NCBI GenBank assembly: GCA_964358855.1
Contig: CAYHQQ010000002.1
Location: 1 to 64,000, forward strand
Direction of reading: 5' to 3'
Length of the DNA stretch: 64,000 bases
From: UBA2396 sp038042175
GTDB lineage: Bacteria > Planctomycetota > Phycisphaerae > Phycisphaerales > UBA1924
Positions 17,438 through 26,664 of this stretch are shown here, one piece after another. Each line of letters opens with the position of its first letter. Positions within the stretch are counted from its first letter, which is position 1. The position numbers were made by a program, and so were the translations under genes. The notes beneath the pieces were generated by a model. That model ran no database searches. It was not told the origin of the DNA and was given only the letters and a program-made list of their open reading frames with translations.

Positions 17438-18724
17438 TCAACTCGGGCCAAAGCACGCCCACGCTTCTCGCTCGGTGATGGCCTGCTGGGCCCCGATCAC
17501 ACTCCCGCCGATTCGCCCGCGCCTGGTTGCGGCCAGGACACTGTCCTGTGGGTCGGCCCTGACGATTGGGACGTCGCTTCCAAAGAGCAGCGATCGCCCC
17601 GGCACCAGCCCCGCATCGATCAGCTCCCGCAGGGGCAGCACGCGCGCCAGCCGATCGGGCACACCGCGCTGGAGCGCTTCGATGTCCGCCAGGAGGTGGC
17701 AGGGCTGCACACTCGCCGTCACGCCGAGCTCGGCGAATCTGGGGACATCCGCCGCGTCGATCAGCTCGCAGTGCTCGACGCGAAACCCACCCCGTCCCCC
17801 TTTTGCCCGAGCGTGCTGTGCCGCGTCGAGGCAGGCCCGCACGGCGCCGTCCCCGATCGCGTGGGCCGCCAGGGTGTAGCCCTTTGACCAGCACTGTTCC
17901 AGGGCGCTTGCGATCTCCGGGGAAGTCATGAGCGAAGTGCCGCGCTCCATCCCGGCCAGCCCGTCGGCGAAGTCGTTGAGCATCCAGGCTGTTCGGCTGT
18001 TGAGAGTTCCGTCGACAAACACCTTGCCCCCAAGCAGCTCCACCCCGGGACGCGCCCACGCGTGGGCTCCGGCTACGGCACTGGCCAGGTCCGCCATTGG
18101 CACGAACAGTCCGGCGCCCAGCCTCAACTCTCCCGCGTCGTGCATCTGGGCCAGCAATGGCCCAAGCCAGGGCGGACTCAGAAGGTCGTGCACCTGCGTG
18201 AAGCCGAGCCGCTCAAGATCGGCGAGCGCCGCACGCACCTGTCCTGCTCGTTCGCTCACGTCGGGCTCGGGAGCGGCGGCCCGCACGAGCCCCGCGGCGG
18301 CCTCCAGGCACACGCCCGTCAATCGTCCGGTGTGCCGATCTCGCACCAGCACGCCGCCTTGCGGATCCGCGCTCGCGTTCCCAAACCCGGCCGCGGCGAG
18401 TGCCGCCGAGTTTGCCACGAGCCCATGATGGTCGAACGACATCAGCCACGCCGCTCGCGACCCCGCTCCGCCGGTTGCCTCGTCGAGTTCCTGGATCGTG
18501 GGCCACCGCGCCTCTCGCCAGCCTTCCACCCGCACGCCAATGCCCATCAGCCATTCGGCCGAACCGAGGCTGGCAAGTCGTTCACTCTCGGCTCTCACCC
18601 GCTCAAGACACTCCTCCACGCTGGCGCACGCTCCGAGGCGCAGCATGCCCAGGGACCGCCCGTGCCACCCCACGTGAGCGTGTGCTTCGCGCAGGCCCCC
18701 TGGTGTGCGGGTCTGGTCGGTCAC
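17438..18724 (-). CDS. amidohydrolase (YtcJ-like) lacking the beta-sandwich domain
   Basis: Metal-dependent amidohydrolase of 428 residues. It begins almost at the metal-binding HAH (residues 15-17) and continues with FDHHGLVAN, the FVDGTLNSRTAW block, AAHAIGDGA, VEHCELI and the metal-binding FGSDVPI near the end. These match the YtcJ/amidohydrolase-3 group, which acts on N-acyl or N-formyl compounds. Usual members have 500-570 residues with a small beta-sandwich formed by both termini; here both halves are missing. Start is GTG at 18724, overlapping the TGA of the upstream gene (GTGA), so translation is coupled to it. Substrate unknown. Confidence 0.83.
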   Translation of the reverse strand: MTDQTRTPGGLREAHAHVGWHGRSLGMLRLGACASVEECLERVRAESERLASLGSAEWLMGIGVRVEGWREARWPTIQELDEATGGAGSRAAWLMSFDHHGLVANSAALAAAGFGNASADPQGGVLVRDRHTGRLTGVCLEAAAGLVRAAAPEPDVSERAGQVRAALADLERLGFTQVHDLLSPPWLGPLLAQMHDAGELRLGAGLFVPMADLASAVAGAHAWARPGVELLGGKVFVDGTLNSRTAWMLNDFADGLAGMERGTSLMTSPEIASALEQCWSKGYTLAAHAIGDGAVRACLDAAQHARAKGGRGGFRVEHCELIDAADVPRFAELGVTASVQPCHLLADIEALQRGVPDRLARVLPLRELIDAGLVPGRSLLFGSDVPIVRADPQDSVLAATRRGRIGGSVIGAQQAITEREAWACFGPS

Positions 18725-19320
18725 GGTATTTCTCCCTGCAAGAATGCCGCAACGGCCCTCTCGGCGGCCGCCACATCGCCCGCGTGCCCGCCAAACTCGA
18801 TTCTGATCGGCGTCGTCGCACCGCGAATCCACAGGCCCCACGCATCGACACCGACCGCGGTCGCGCGCTCGAGCCGCACGCCGCTCGCTCGTTCGCACAT
18901 TCTGGTGAGTGCCGCCGCGTCGGTGTTCAGCTTTCGAAGCAAAGCGGCCTCGCCCTTGGCGATCGGGTTCTCAAGACGCACTTCCTCGGCGTCCCAGACC
19001 CGCCCCCCGCACCTCACGCTCTCGATCCGTAGCGCAAAGAGCTGCAGTTCCCGCAAGGGCCCGTGCCTGGCGATCCACCGGTCCACGGCCCCGTCCACTC
19101 TCACATCGATTCGCGTCGGTTCCCCGAGCACCTGCACGCCTCCCGGGGCTTCCTCTGGTACGCAGAGAATCCAGGGTGTGCTGTCCCCGGCGTCGGCCTG
19201 ACACCCGATCACAAGCCGTCTGTCGGGAGTGACGACGAACCCCGCGCTGATCGCGAGTGGTTCGGCCAACAGAACGCCCCTGGAATTCCCAACAAGGTGG
19301 TGTGCGGGGTCAATCTCCAT
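18721..19320 (-). CDS. PPOX-like split-barrel/DUF2470-like protein (tentative)
   Basis: A 199-residue protein without signal peptide. The C-terminal half (IAKGEAALLRKLNTDAAALTRM...VGVDAWGLWIRG) resembles the DUF2470 domain of haem-utilisation/pyridoxamine-oxidase-like proteins. The preceding LQLFALRIESVRCGGRVWDAEEV fits the end of a split beta-barrel. The usual HMNxDH histidines of DUF2470 are replaced (KLNTDA), so haem binding is doubtful. It overlaps and is coupled to the downstream amidohydrolase. The assignment is by eye and may be wrong. Confidence 0.5.
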   Translation of the reverse strand: MEIDPAHHLVGNSRGVLLAEPLAISAGFVVTPDRRLVIGCQADAGDSTPWILCVPEEAPGGVQVLGEPTRIDVRVDGAVDRWIARHGPLRELQLFALRIESVRCGGRVWDAEEVRLENPIAKGEAALLRKLNTDAAALTRMCERASGVRLERATAVGVDAWGLWIRGATTPIRIEFGGHAGDVAAAERAVAAFLQGEIP

Positions 19321-19414
19321 GGTCGTCTCGCATTCTCGGGCCCCGATCCTTCATCGACACGTGTTCTCGTTCACTCGGGCGACGGATTCCCGTCGCCGGC
19401 GCATCCTGTTCACC

Positions 19415-19666
19415 ATGGCGTCCCCTATCCCAACCTTCAAAGAACTCGAGGGCTTTGGGCAGGAAGAAGTTCCTGCCGCCTCACCGTTCTCGCGACTGGT
19501 TCGCGTGGTCGCGACCGCGGCGCTGTTTTCCCTGCTCGTCGCCCTCAAACTCGCCGCCGACGCCCTGCCCTCGGTGGCCCAGCATCTGCTGACTTCGGTG
19601 ATCACGACTTCGTCACCCGCCGCCGAGGCCCATTCGCCCGATCGCCCCTCCAACTTCGCGGGCTGA
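19415..19666 (+). CDS. small hypothetical protein with one hydrophobic segment
   Basis: An 83-residue product beginning MASPIPTFKELEGFGQEEV. It has one moderately hydrophobic helix (about 31-48, VVATAALFSLLVALKLAA) and a Ser/Thr/Pro-rich tail. It is divergent from the split-barrel gene across 94 bases and convergent with lysS. No ribosome binding site is visible, and no family is recognised. A plausible small membrane protein, but not certain. Confidence 0.42.
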   Translation: MASPIPTFKELEGFGQEEVPAASPFSRLVRVVATAALFSLLVALKLAADALPSVAQHLLTSVITTSSPAAEAHSPDRPSNFAG

Positions 19667-19715
19667 TCTCCGCGGTCCGATCTCCGCGGGCCCGTGCTCG
19701 CTGTGCTCACGGCGT

Positions 19716-21290
19716 TCAGGAGGTTCCTCCCTCCGGGCGCATGAGCGGAAAGAACACGACGTCGCGGATCGTCCGCTGGTTGGTCAGGATCATCACCAGC
19801 CGATCGATTCCCAGCCCCATCCCGCCCGCGGGAGGCATCCCCACCTGCAGCGCGCGGATGAAGTCGTGGTCCATTGTGCGGAACGTGCTTTCCTCGGCGC
19901 TCTTCTCGGTGTCGAGCCCCCGAAGTTGTTCGCGGAACTTCGCCTCCTGCACGTCGGGGTCGTTGAGCTCGGTGTAGTGGGGGGCTATTTCCATCCCGCC
20001 GATGAAGAGGTCGGCCCGATCGGCCAGGGTCGGATCGCTGGCCTTGGGACGTGTGAGCGGGCTGATGGCGGCGGGGTAGTCGGTGATGAACGTGGGACGG
20101 GCGGGGTCGATGAGGTGCTCGGCATTGTGCTCGAAGAGGGCGTTGACGACGAGCCAGGGGTCCATCGCGTCGATGGCCGGCCCGTGCTGGGGCATCTTCT
20201 TCCTCAGGTCCGCGCGGCCCCGGGCAAAGTCGGTCATCGCGTAGCCCATTGCACGCTCGAAGAGCGATCCGTATGTGACGCGTTCAAAGGCCCGCGAGTA
20301 ATCGATCTGCAGTTCGCCGAAGGGAAGAACCACGCTGCCCTGTGTACCAGCCCCTGCGACGACCTTGGCCGCCTCGCGGATGATTGCCTCGGTGAGCTGC
20401 ATCACGGTTTCCACGTTGCCGAAGGCGACGTAGGCCTCGAGCATGGTGAACTCGGGGTTGTGCTGCTTGTCGAGGCCTTCGTTGCGGAAGTTGCGGTTGA
20501 TCTCAAAGACCCGGGGTAAACCGCCCACGAGGAGCCTCTTGAGATACAGCTCGGGCGCGATGCGCATGAACAGGTTGATGTCGAGGGCGTTCATCCTGGT
20601 GATGAAGGGCCTGGCCGCCGCTCCGCCGGCCAGGGACTGGAGCATGGGGGTCTCAACCTCGAGATATCCGTGTGCTTCGAGGGTGTGGCGCACGCTCGAC
20701 ACGATGGCCGAGCGCGCCTTGAAGACCGCGAGGGTTTCGGGGTTGGCCCACAGATCCACGTAACGCTGGCGATAGCGGATTTCCACATCCTGCAGGCCTT
20801 CGTGCTTGGCTGGGGGTGGCACGAGACTCTTGGCCCCCGTCGCTACCGCTGTCGCCCAGATCGTGATCTCGCCCGTCTTGGTCTTCATGATCCTGCCGGT
20901 CACGACCAGAATGTCCGCGAGGTCGGTCAGCTTGGCTAGCTTGAACGACAAGTCGTCGACGTCGCGCTGGCTGATGGCGACCTGGATGTCGCCGGTATCG
21001 TCGCGGAGGGTCATCCACTGGAGCTTGCCGCCGTCGCGGACCAGCATGACGCGTCCGGCCACGGTGGCTTGGGGTCGCCGGTCAACATGTCCGGGTGTCT
21101 TGTTATTGGCGTTGTGCTCGACGTTTGCTTCTTCGTCGTACTTTGCCCGCGCCTCTCCCAGGGAGATGAGCCCGGGCGTGCTCTGGCCGTAGGGGTTGAG
21201 GCCGAGTGCCGCCACCCCGTCGCGGTTGGTGCGACGCTGGGCGACGTACTCGTTGGTGTCGGGAACCGGCGGATGGGGCTGTTCAGGCAT
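19716..21290 (-). CDS. lysS: lysyl-tRNA synthetase, class II
   Basis: Charges tRNA-Lys with lysine in the cytosol. The 524-residue protein has an N-terminal OB-fold anticodon-binding domain (about 70-185, AGRVMLVRDGGKLQWMTLRDDTG). The class II catalytic domain follows: RYRQRYVDLWANPE, motif 2 FRNEGLDKQHNPEFTMLEAY, and motif 3 PPAGGMGLGIDRLVM near the C-terminus. The FNTHHNPEFT segment of many LysRS proteins is LDKQHNPEFT here. The N-terminal 60 residues are longer and less conserved than usual. Single-copy gene in the window, ending just before a 49-base gap to the small gene. Confidence 0.95.
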   Translation of the reverse strand: MPEQPHPPVPDTNEYVAQRRTNRDGVAALGLNPYGQSTPGLISLGEARAKYDEEANVEHNANNKTPGHVDRRPQATVAGRVMLVRDGGKLQWMTLRDDTGDIQVAISQRDVDDLSFKLAKLTDLADILVVTGRIMKTKTGEITIWATAVATGAKSLVPPPAKHEGLQDVEIRYRQRYVDLWANPETLAVFKARSAIVSSVRHTLEAHGYLEVETPMLQSLAGGAAARPFITRMNALDINLFMRIAPELYLKRLLVGGLPRVFEINRNFRNEGLDKQHNPEFTMLEAYVAFGNVETVMQLTEAIIREAAKVVAGAGTQGSVVLPFGELQIDYSRAFERVTYGSLFERAMGYAMTDFARGRADLRKKMPQHGPAIDAMDPWLVVNALFEHNAEHLIDPARPTFITDYPAAISPLTRPKASDPTLADRADLFIGGMEIAPHYTELNDPDVQEAKFREQLRGLDTEKSAEESTFRTMDHDFIRALQVGMPPAGGMGLGIDRLVMILTNQRTIRDVVFFPLMRPEGGTS

Positions 21291-21342
21291 AGCCGCCGAT
21301 GGTACGTCGCCCGCAAGACGATGCTTGCGGAGAACCGGGGGC

Positions 21343-21825
21343 TTAGCGGGTCCCGGCCGGCTCTTTGGGCCTGCCCGAGACGGTCAGTTGCTGGGTTGCG
21401 TGCTCGTCGCACAGCGGCTTGTTCGACTTTGGATCGTCGAGCAGATTCTGCAAAGTCGACTTGCCGTAGATCTCGATCACCGCCGCGGCGGCCGCGTCCG
21501 CCCGTTTGTGGAGTGGGCAGAGGCTGGGGCCGTGATTGGTGAGCCCCAGCGGGCAGGTCGTGATCCGTCGCACCTCGCTGACGGCGTTGATGACCTCCAG
21601 AAGGTTGATCTCCGAGGCTGGCCGGGCCAGTTTGTACCCCCCGCCCACCCCTCGCCGGCCATCGATGAGTCCCGCCTGGGCGAGGGTCTGCAGGACCTTG
21701 GCCAGGTAGTTGGATGGGACCTTGGTCTGTTCCGCCAATGTGCCGGCCGAAACAAGGCTTCCGGGCTTGAGTGCCAGACAGGCCATGGCGCGAAGGGCGT
21801 ACTCGGTAGTCTGCGAGAACATCAT
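21343..21825 (-). CDS. Rrf2-family transcriptional regulator
   Basis: DNA-binding regulator of 160 residues. The N-terminal winged helix begins MMFSQTTEYALRAMACLA, with the recognition helix in KVPSNYLAKVLQTL and the wing GRRGVGGGYKLAR, all typical of Rrf2/IscR/NsrR/BadM. The iron-sulfur region has only two cysteines (CPLGLTNHGPSLCPLHKR), 11 residues apart; a third cysteine is far away in LCDEHATQ. The protein may therefore sense through a different ligand set or not carry a cluster. It lies 77 bases downstream of the P-type ATPase on the same strand and could control it. Starts at 21825 and 21822 are both possible; a GGAG lies just upstream. Confidence 0.88.
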   Translation of the reverse strand: MMFSQTTEYALRAMACLALKPGSLVSAGTLAEQTKVPSNYLAKVLQTLAQAGLIDGRRGVGGGYKLARPASEINLLEVINAVSEVRRITTCPLGLTNHGPSLCPLHKRADAAAAAVIEIYGKSTLQNLLDDPKSNKPLCDEHATQQLTVSGRPKEPAGTR

Positions 21826-21902
21826 GTGCTCCAGGGGCTCGGGATTGGTCTGTGTACCGATACCCCCCGAGGATAGCCGCAATTCGACGCCCGCTTGGTC
21901 AA

Positions 21903-23990
21903 TTAGTTCCCCGGGGGAGCCAGGGCGCGTGCCGGCAGGGAGATCGAAGGCCCCTTGGCCGTCAGGAGAATCAGCGAATTCAGCACTACCAGAAGCGTCC
22001 CCCCCTCGTGGGCCAGGACGCCGATCGCCATAGGAATCGGCCTGCCGAGCATCGACGCCACGAGTGTCGCGATGCTCATCAGGGCGATCACGCCCACGGC
22101 GATCAGCAGGTTGATGGTGACAACGGTCCGGGCCCGCCTGGCAAAGCGCACCGCCCATGGCACGGTGGACAGGTTATCCGACATCAGGACGATGTCCGCC
22201 GACTCCAGTGCCGCCGCCGATCCGATGGACCCGATGGCGATCGAGACGTCGGACGCGGCCAGGGCGGGCGCGTCGTTCACTCCGTCCCCGATCACCGCCA
22301 CGCCCGGTGCGGGCCTGAGCCTGGCCAGCAAGCCACGGCGCCTGGGCCTGCTCGCGACCTCCGCCTTCATCTCACCGACGATTCGCAGCTTGTCCTCGGG
22401 CAAGAGCTCGGCGTCGAACTGGTCGAGCCCGGTCGACTGCGCCACCCGCTGGGCGGTCGAGCGATTGTCACCCGTGAGCATCCGCACTGGGCGCACACCG
22501 ATCGCGTGCAGCTCGCGAACCAGGTCGACCGCCCCCGGACGCACGACGTCGGCCAGAACCAGAACCGCCGCCTCGCCAGCGCGATCTGGAGGATCGCCCG
22601 GAGCCTGTGCCCGCGCCACCACGACGCCGATTCGCCCCTCGCGCTGGATGGCGGTCAGTTCCTCCTGTGTCCTGGAGCGAAGGCAGGCGGGCACGATCTC
22701 CTCGACGTGCTTGAAACTCCCCAGGCGCACGCCAACCTCGCCACTCGGTGTCGCCATCACGCCCGACATCCCCCGCCCGGTGGTGTGGGTCACGCTCAGG
22801 AGTGCCATGGGCTTCACGCCTTCTCGCTCCGCTCCGGCGCGGATGGCGGCGGCGATCGGGTGCGTCGATTCCCCCTCCAGGGCGGCTCCGATCGCCAGAA
22901 GCTCCTGGCGATTGGACCACGCCACAGGGTTGATCGATTCGAGCGTGGGCCTGCCCACGGTGAGCGTGCCGGTCTTGTCGAAACACACCGCCGCCATGCC
23001 GGCGAGCCGATCCACCGCGTCTCCACCCTTGAAGAGCACGCCAAAGCGTGCCGAGCGGGCGATTGCCGCGAGCGTGGCTGTCGGCGTTGCGATGATGAGT
23101 GCGCAGGGCGAGCAGACCACCAGGAACGTGACGGCGACGTACGCCGAGTCGTTCCATGTGCGATCGATCGCCAGCTTCCAGATCAGCAGCACCATTGCGC
23201 TTGCCACCAGAACCCCGATGGCGTACGGCTGACTCACTCGATCGATGGCCCGCTGCATGGGCTCGCGCGTCTCGCGGGCGGAAAGGACGAGATTCAGGAT
23301 CCGCTGCAGGCTGCTCTCGCCCGCGGGGCGCAGCACGCGGGCCTCGATCGGATCGTCGAGATTGATCGTGCCGGAGTAGATCTCAGCCCCCGGCGCCACA
23401 TCTCGAGGAGCGGCCTCTCCGGTCATGGCCGACTGATCGATCTGGGTCTGCCCTTTGGTCACCACGGCGTCGGCGGGCACACGCTCGCCCGGCTTGATCT
23501 TCACCGCGTCTCCGGCCACGAGGACCTGCGGGTCCACGAGGATCCACTCGGAGTTGCGGAACACAACCGCCGTCGTGGGCATGAGCGCGTGAAGGGCCTC
23601 GACTTCCCGCCGGGTTCGTTCGGCGGCGAGGGCCTCGAGCGAGCCCGACAGCACGAACAGAAAGAGGAGCAACGCTCCCTCGCTTGGGTGCCCGGTGTAG
23701 GCCGCAAGGCTCGCGCCAACGACCATCAGAACGTCGATGTCGACCTTGCGTTGGCTGATCGCGGCCCAAGCCGCCCGCCCGCCGTAGAGCATGCCGATTG
23801 TCAGGCTCGCCCAGACGGGCACGACCATGAACGGGTGATCCCAGACACGTTGCAGGACGACGCCGATCAGGAGCAGAAGGCCGGCGACACAGGACGCGAC
23901 CAGTTCTCCCTTGGTCGAGAGCAGCCACATCCCGTGCTGCCGGGGGCGCGGTTCGGAAAGGGGGGGCGCGGCGCTGATGTCGATGGTCAT
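21903..23990 (-). CDS. heavy-metal P1B-type ATPase (Zn/Cd/Co type)
   Basis: ATP-driven metal exporter of the inner membrane, 695 residues. The metal-binding motif SPC in transmembrane helix 6 points to Zn2+/Cd2+/Co2+. The phosphorylated Asp338 is in DKTGTLT, TGEAAP forms the actuator motif, and GDGVNDAPAL the hinge. There is no N-terminal CxxC metal-binding domain, so it is a minimal form with about eight helices. The ATG at 23990 is favoured because the next residues look like the family lead, although GGGAG directly abuts it; an ATG at 24023 is in frame. It is followed by the Rrf2 regulator and preceded by moxR. Confidence 0.9.
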   Translation of the reverse strand: MTIDISAAPPLSEPRPRQHGMWLLSTKGELVASCVAGLLLLIGVVLQRVWDHPFMVVPVWASLTIGMLYGGRAAWAAISQRKVDIDVLMVVGASLAAYTGHPSEGALLLFLFVLSGSLEALAAERTRREVEALHALMPTTAVVFRNSEWILVDPQVLVAGDAVKIKPGERVPADAVVTKGQTQIDQSAMTGEAAPRDVAPGAEIYSGTINLDDPIEARVLRPAGESSLQRILNLVLSARETREPMQRAIDRVSQPYAIGVLVASAMVLLIWKLAIDRTWNDSAYVAVTFLVVCSPCALIIATPTATLAAIARSARFGVLFKGGDAVDRLAGMAAVCFDKTGTLTVGRPTLESINPVAWSNRQELLAIGAALEGESTHPIAAAIRAGAEREGVKPMALLSVTHTTGRGMSGVMATPSGEVGVRLGSFKHVEEIVPACLRSRTQEELTAIQREGRIGVVVARAQAPGDPPDRAGEAAVLVLADVVRPGAVDLVRELHAIGVRPVRMLTGDNRSTAQRVAQSTGLDQFDAELLPEDKLRIVGEMKAEVASRPRRRGLLARLRPAPGVAVIGDGVNDAPALAASDVSIAIGSIGSAAALESADIVLMSDNLSTVPWAVRFARRARTVVTINLLIAVGVIALMSIATLVASMLGRPIPMAIGVLAHEGGTLLVVLNSLILLTAKGPSISLPARALAPPGN

Positions 23991-24065
23991 CTCCCAAACG
24001 CTACACGACGGGGCGCGACACATCGACTGCGACCCAAGATCAATTGTTCGGAGTTCCGCCCGCGT

Positions 24066-25127
24066 TCAGCGCATCACGCTGTCCATCATTTTCTTTTCCG
24101 CGGCGGAAGTTCCCTCGATGGGGGTTTCCGCGAGCAGGTTGTCGATGACCGCGTCGGTTGTGATCTGGTCCGCTTCGGCGTTGAAGTTGGTGAGAAGACG
24201 GTGACGCAGAACCGGCTTGGCGACGGCCTTGACGTGATCGGGAGTGACGTGTGTGGAGACACCGCGGCTGAGAATGGCCTTGGCCTTGGCCGCCAGCACG
24301 AGGTACTCGCTGGCGCGGGGGCCGGCGCCCCACGAGATGTAGTCCTGAACGAGCTTGGGGCGTTTGGCCCCGTTGTCCATCGGGTCCTTGACGCGTGTCG
24401 CGCGAACCAGCCGCATCGCGTAGCGAATCACATGATCGGCCACGGGCATCTGCCTGACCAGGGTCTGCACCCGACGGATGTCGTCGGCCGACAGCACGTT
24501 CTGGATCGCGACGGCGGTGCGATCGGAGCTGCGACGAACGATCTCAAACTCCTCGTCGGCGGTCGGGTAGCGGATCTGGATCTGGAACATGAACCGGTCG
24601 AGCTGCGCCTCGGGGAGCGGGTAGGTGCCCTCCTGCTCGATTGGGTTCTGGGTCGCGAGCACGAAGAAGGGACTGGGGAGCGGATGCTGCACGCCGCCGA
24701 TGGTGACCTGGCGTTCCTGCATTGCCTCCAGGAGCGCGGCCTGGGTCTTTGGCGGTGTGCGGTTAATCTCGTCGGCGAGGATGACGTTGCCGAAGATGGG
24801 ACCCTTGACGAACTTGAGCTGACGCTGGCCGGTGGCCTTGTCCTCCTGGATCACCTCGGTGCCCGTGATATCGCTGGGCATGAGATCGGGGGTGAACTGC
24901 ACACGGCTGAACTGCAGGCCCAGGGTCTTGGCGATGGTGGAGATGAGGAGCGTCTTGGCGAGGCCCGGCACGCCGACGACGATGGCGTGCCCCTGGCAGA
25001 AGATGGACATGAGAACCTGCTCGACGACCTCGTCCTGCCCGACAATCACGCGCCGGATCTCGGTGCGGAGCTTGTCGAAGGCGGCCTGAACTTCCACCTG
25101 GGAGCCGGCGTTGGGGGTATCGCTCAT
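24066..25127 (-). CDS. MoxR-family AAA+ ATPase
   Basis: AAA+ ATPase of 353 residues of the MoxR/RavA group, which act as chaperones for metal or cofactor insertion or protein-complex assembly. Walker A is in GVPGLAKT (about 53-60), Walker B in ILADEINR (about 116-123), and the family motif VTIGGVQHPLPSPFFVLATQNP follows. MoxR genes normally sit beside DUF58 and VWA-domain genes. Here the neighbours are the metal ATPase downstream and the PDZ protein upstream, with no DUF58 gene visible. A terminator at 25198 separates it from the upstream sigma block, so it probably has its own promoter. Confidence 0.9.
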   Translation of the reverse strand: MSDTPNAGSQVEVQAAFDKLRTEIRRVIVGQDEVVEQVLMSIFCQGHAIVVGVPGLAKTLLISTIAKTLGLQFSRVQFTPDLMPSDITGTEVIQEDKATGQRQLKFVKGPIFGNVILADEINRTPPKTQAALLEAMQERQVTIGGVQHPLPSPFFVLATQNPIEQEGTYPLPEAQLDRFMFQIQIRYPTADEEFEIVRRSSDRTAVAIQNVLSADDIRRVQTLVRQMPVADHVIRYAMRLVRATRVKDPMDNGAKRPKLVQDYISWGAGPRASEYLVLAAKAKAILSRGVSTHVTPDHVKAVAKPVLRHRLLTNFNAEADQITTDAVIDNLLAETPIEGTSAAEKKMMDSVMR

Positions 25128-25197
25128 GCCGGATGGTATCGGCGCATTGCGGTGTGTGCCTCGTCTGCCCGCCAGATTCGCCCGGAGTAAAAGAGAA

Positions 25198-25219
25198 CCC
25201 CCGATCTTGCGATCGGGGG
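25198..25219 (-). terminator. intrinsic terminator after the PDZ gene
   Basis: Perfect 9-bp stem CCCCCGATC/GATCGGGGG with a TTGC loop. Read on the minus strand it is followed by TTCTCTTTT. It lies 52 bases after the PDZ gene stop and closes the sigma-factor block. Confidence 0.8.
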
Positions 25220-25271
25220 CTCTGGTTCGTCGGACCGCGACAAGCGGCCCGTGGTCGTGGGCACTGTGGAA

Positions 25272-26591
25272 TTACTTCTTGTCGTTGAGGCGTTTCTCGA
25301 GCTCGTCGAGTCGCTTGTTGAGGCGATCGAGCTTCTCAGAGAGCTTGTCGGCGGCACCGGCGAAGGGGTCGTTGCCGCCCTGGGCCTCGGGGTGCTCGCC
25401 TGGCGCGAACGGCCGGATGATCATCTGTCGCCCGTCGGGCCCGCCGCCCCGCCCGTCGGGGCCAACCACGCCGATCCGGGGCCATTCCCGGTTCGCCATG
25501 TTGTCGCTGAACTGACCGAACAGTTCCTCGACCTGCTTGCGCTGGACCTCGATCTGTTCGAGAGCCTTCTCGAGCTGTCTGGCGATCTTCTCGCGGAGTT
25601 CTTTGGTGTCCTCGGCCTTGTTGCGGAGGTCGCCGATGGCGCCGGAGAGAATCTTGTGAAGCTCGTCGTGATCAACCCCCCCAAACCTGAACGCCGAGAG
25701 TGGATTTCCCTGAACGGCAATTCTGGGTGTGGTGTCGGACATGCCGAGCTTTTTGGCGTCGAACGCTTCGAGCGCGATGGCCGCCTCGGTCTCCTTTCCG
25801 CCCTGTCTGGTGTACTTGAGCTTGAGCTCGTCGCCGGGCTTCTTGCCGCGGAGCAGCTCGCGGAGTTTTTCCTGCGAGACCGGACGCGCGCCCTCGATCT
25901 CGACGATGAGATCGTCCTTCTGAAGGCCCGCCTTGGCGGCCCCAAGTCCGTCAACGACGGAGTCGAGGAGGATTCCGCCCCCGACGACGACTCTCGGATC
26001 GGCGTCGGACATGGTGATGCCCATCATGACGCGCGGCGGACGCGCGTCGCGATTGCCGGAGCGGGGCGCGACGTCCCACCGATTGCCTGGCTGGCCGCCA
26101 TCCCCGCCTGCGCCGCGACCGGCGCGTCCACCGTCGCGCGGAGGACCATTGGGGACGGGCGGAGCGGGGGGTTGATCGCCCCCTCCGAGGTTGAACAGTT
26201 GCATCTCGCCGTTGCCGCCGATGGCAACGTTGAGGGTGTGGATGACCTCGCCACGCTCGTCGAGAATATCGATAGCGTCGTCGTGCCGGCGAATCCGCTC
26301 CTTGGGGACGGATTTGCCGTTTACCTCGGCGGTGACTTCGTCGTCCTCGATATGAACGCTGACGGTGTCCTTGCCGTTGCTCTGGGTCATGGACATCGTC
26401 GAGCGACCGCCCCGCGCGTCCTGCTCGGGGCGAGCCCCGGCTCTGGCGTTTCGATTGAGCGGGCGGTCAAAGCCGCCGCGAAGCGCCTTCTCGGGTGGCT
26501 CGGGCTGCGCCGGAGGCTGAGGCTGGGCGAGTGCCGAGGCGGAGAGACCGCCGGCCATCGCAAGGAGAGCAAGAACTTTCTGACTGAACAT
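25272..26591 (-). CDS. exported PDZ-domain protein with coiled coils
   Basis: A 439-residue exported protein. The signal peptide is about 1-22 (ending SALAQ), followed by a Pro/Arg/Gly-rich linker. A short beta-rich segment (about 75-140) precedes a second Gly/Arg-rich linker (about 145-187), a PDZ domain (about 189-276, containing GILLDSVVDGLGAAKAGLQKDDLIVEIEG), a helical coiled coil (about 322-365) and a C-terminal heptad helix (about 416-439). There is no protease domain. PDZ domains of HtrA/DegS type bind exposed protein C-termini, so it may be a sensor or scaffold. AAGGAG precedes the ATG. It is the last gene of the sigma block before the terminator. Function inferred only from domains. 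Confidence 0.85.
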   Translation of the reverse strand: MFSQKVLALLAMAGGLSASALAQPQPPAQPEPPEKALRGGFDRPLNRNARAGARPEQDARGGRSTMSMTQSNGKDTVSVHIEDDEVTAEVNGKSVPKERIRRHDDAIDILDERGEVIHTLNVAIGGNGEMQLFNLGGGDQPPAPPVPNGPPRDGGRAGRGAGGDGGQPGNRWDVAPRSGNRDARPPRVMMGITMSDADPRVVVGGGILLDSVVDGLGAAKAGLQKDDLIVEIEGARPVSQEKLRELLRGKKPGDELKLKYTRQGGKETEAAIALEAFDAKKLGMSDTTPRIAVQGNPLSAFRFGGVDHDELHKILSGAIGDLRNKAEDTKELREKIARQLEKALEQIEVQRKQVEELFGQFSDNMANREWPRIGVVGPDGRGGGPDGRQMIIRPFAPGEHPEAQGGNDPFAGAADKLSEKLDRLNKRLDELEKRLNDKK

Positions 26592-26664
26592 GGAGGACTC
26601 CTTCAGGTGCGTTTTTCGGAAACGGCGACCCACTCTTTCGCCGGAATCGATGTGAGCGGTGTGC

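Noticed and set aside
21852..25190. 1112-codon open frame on the plus strand
   Set aside because: Antisense to the P-type ATPase and moxR; GC-rich codon bias makes long shadow frames.
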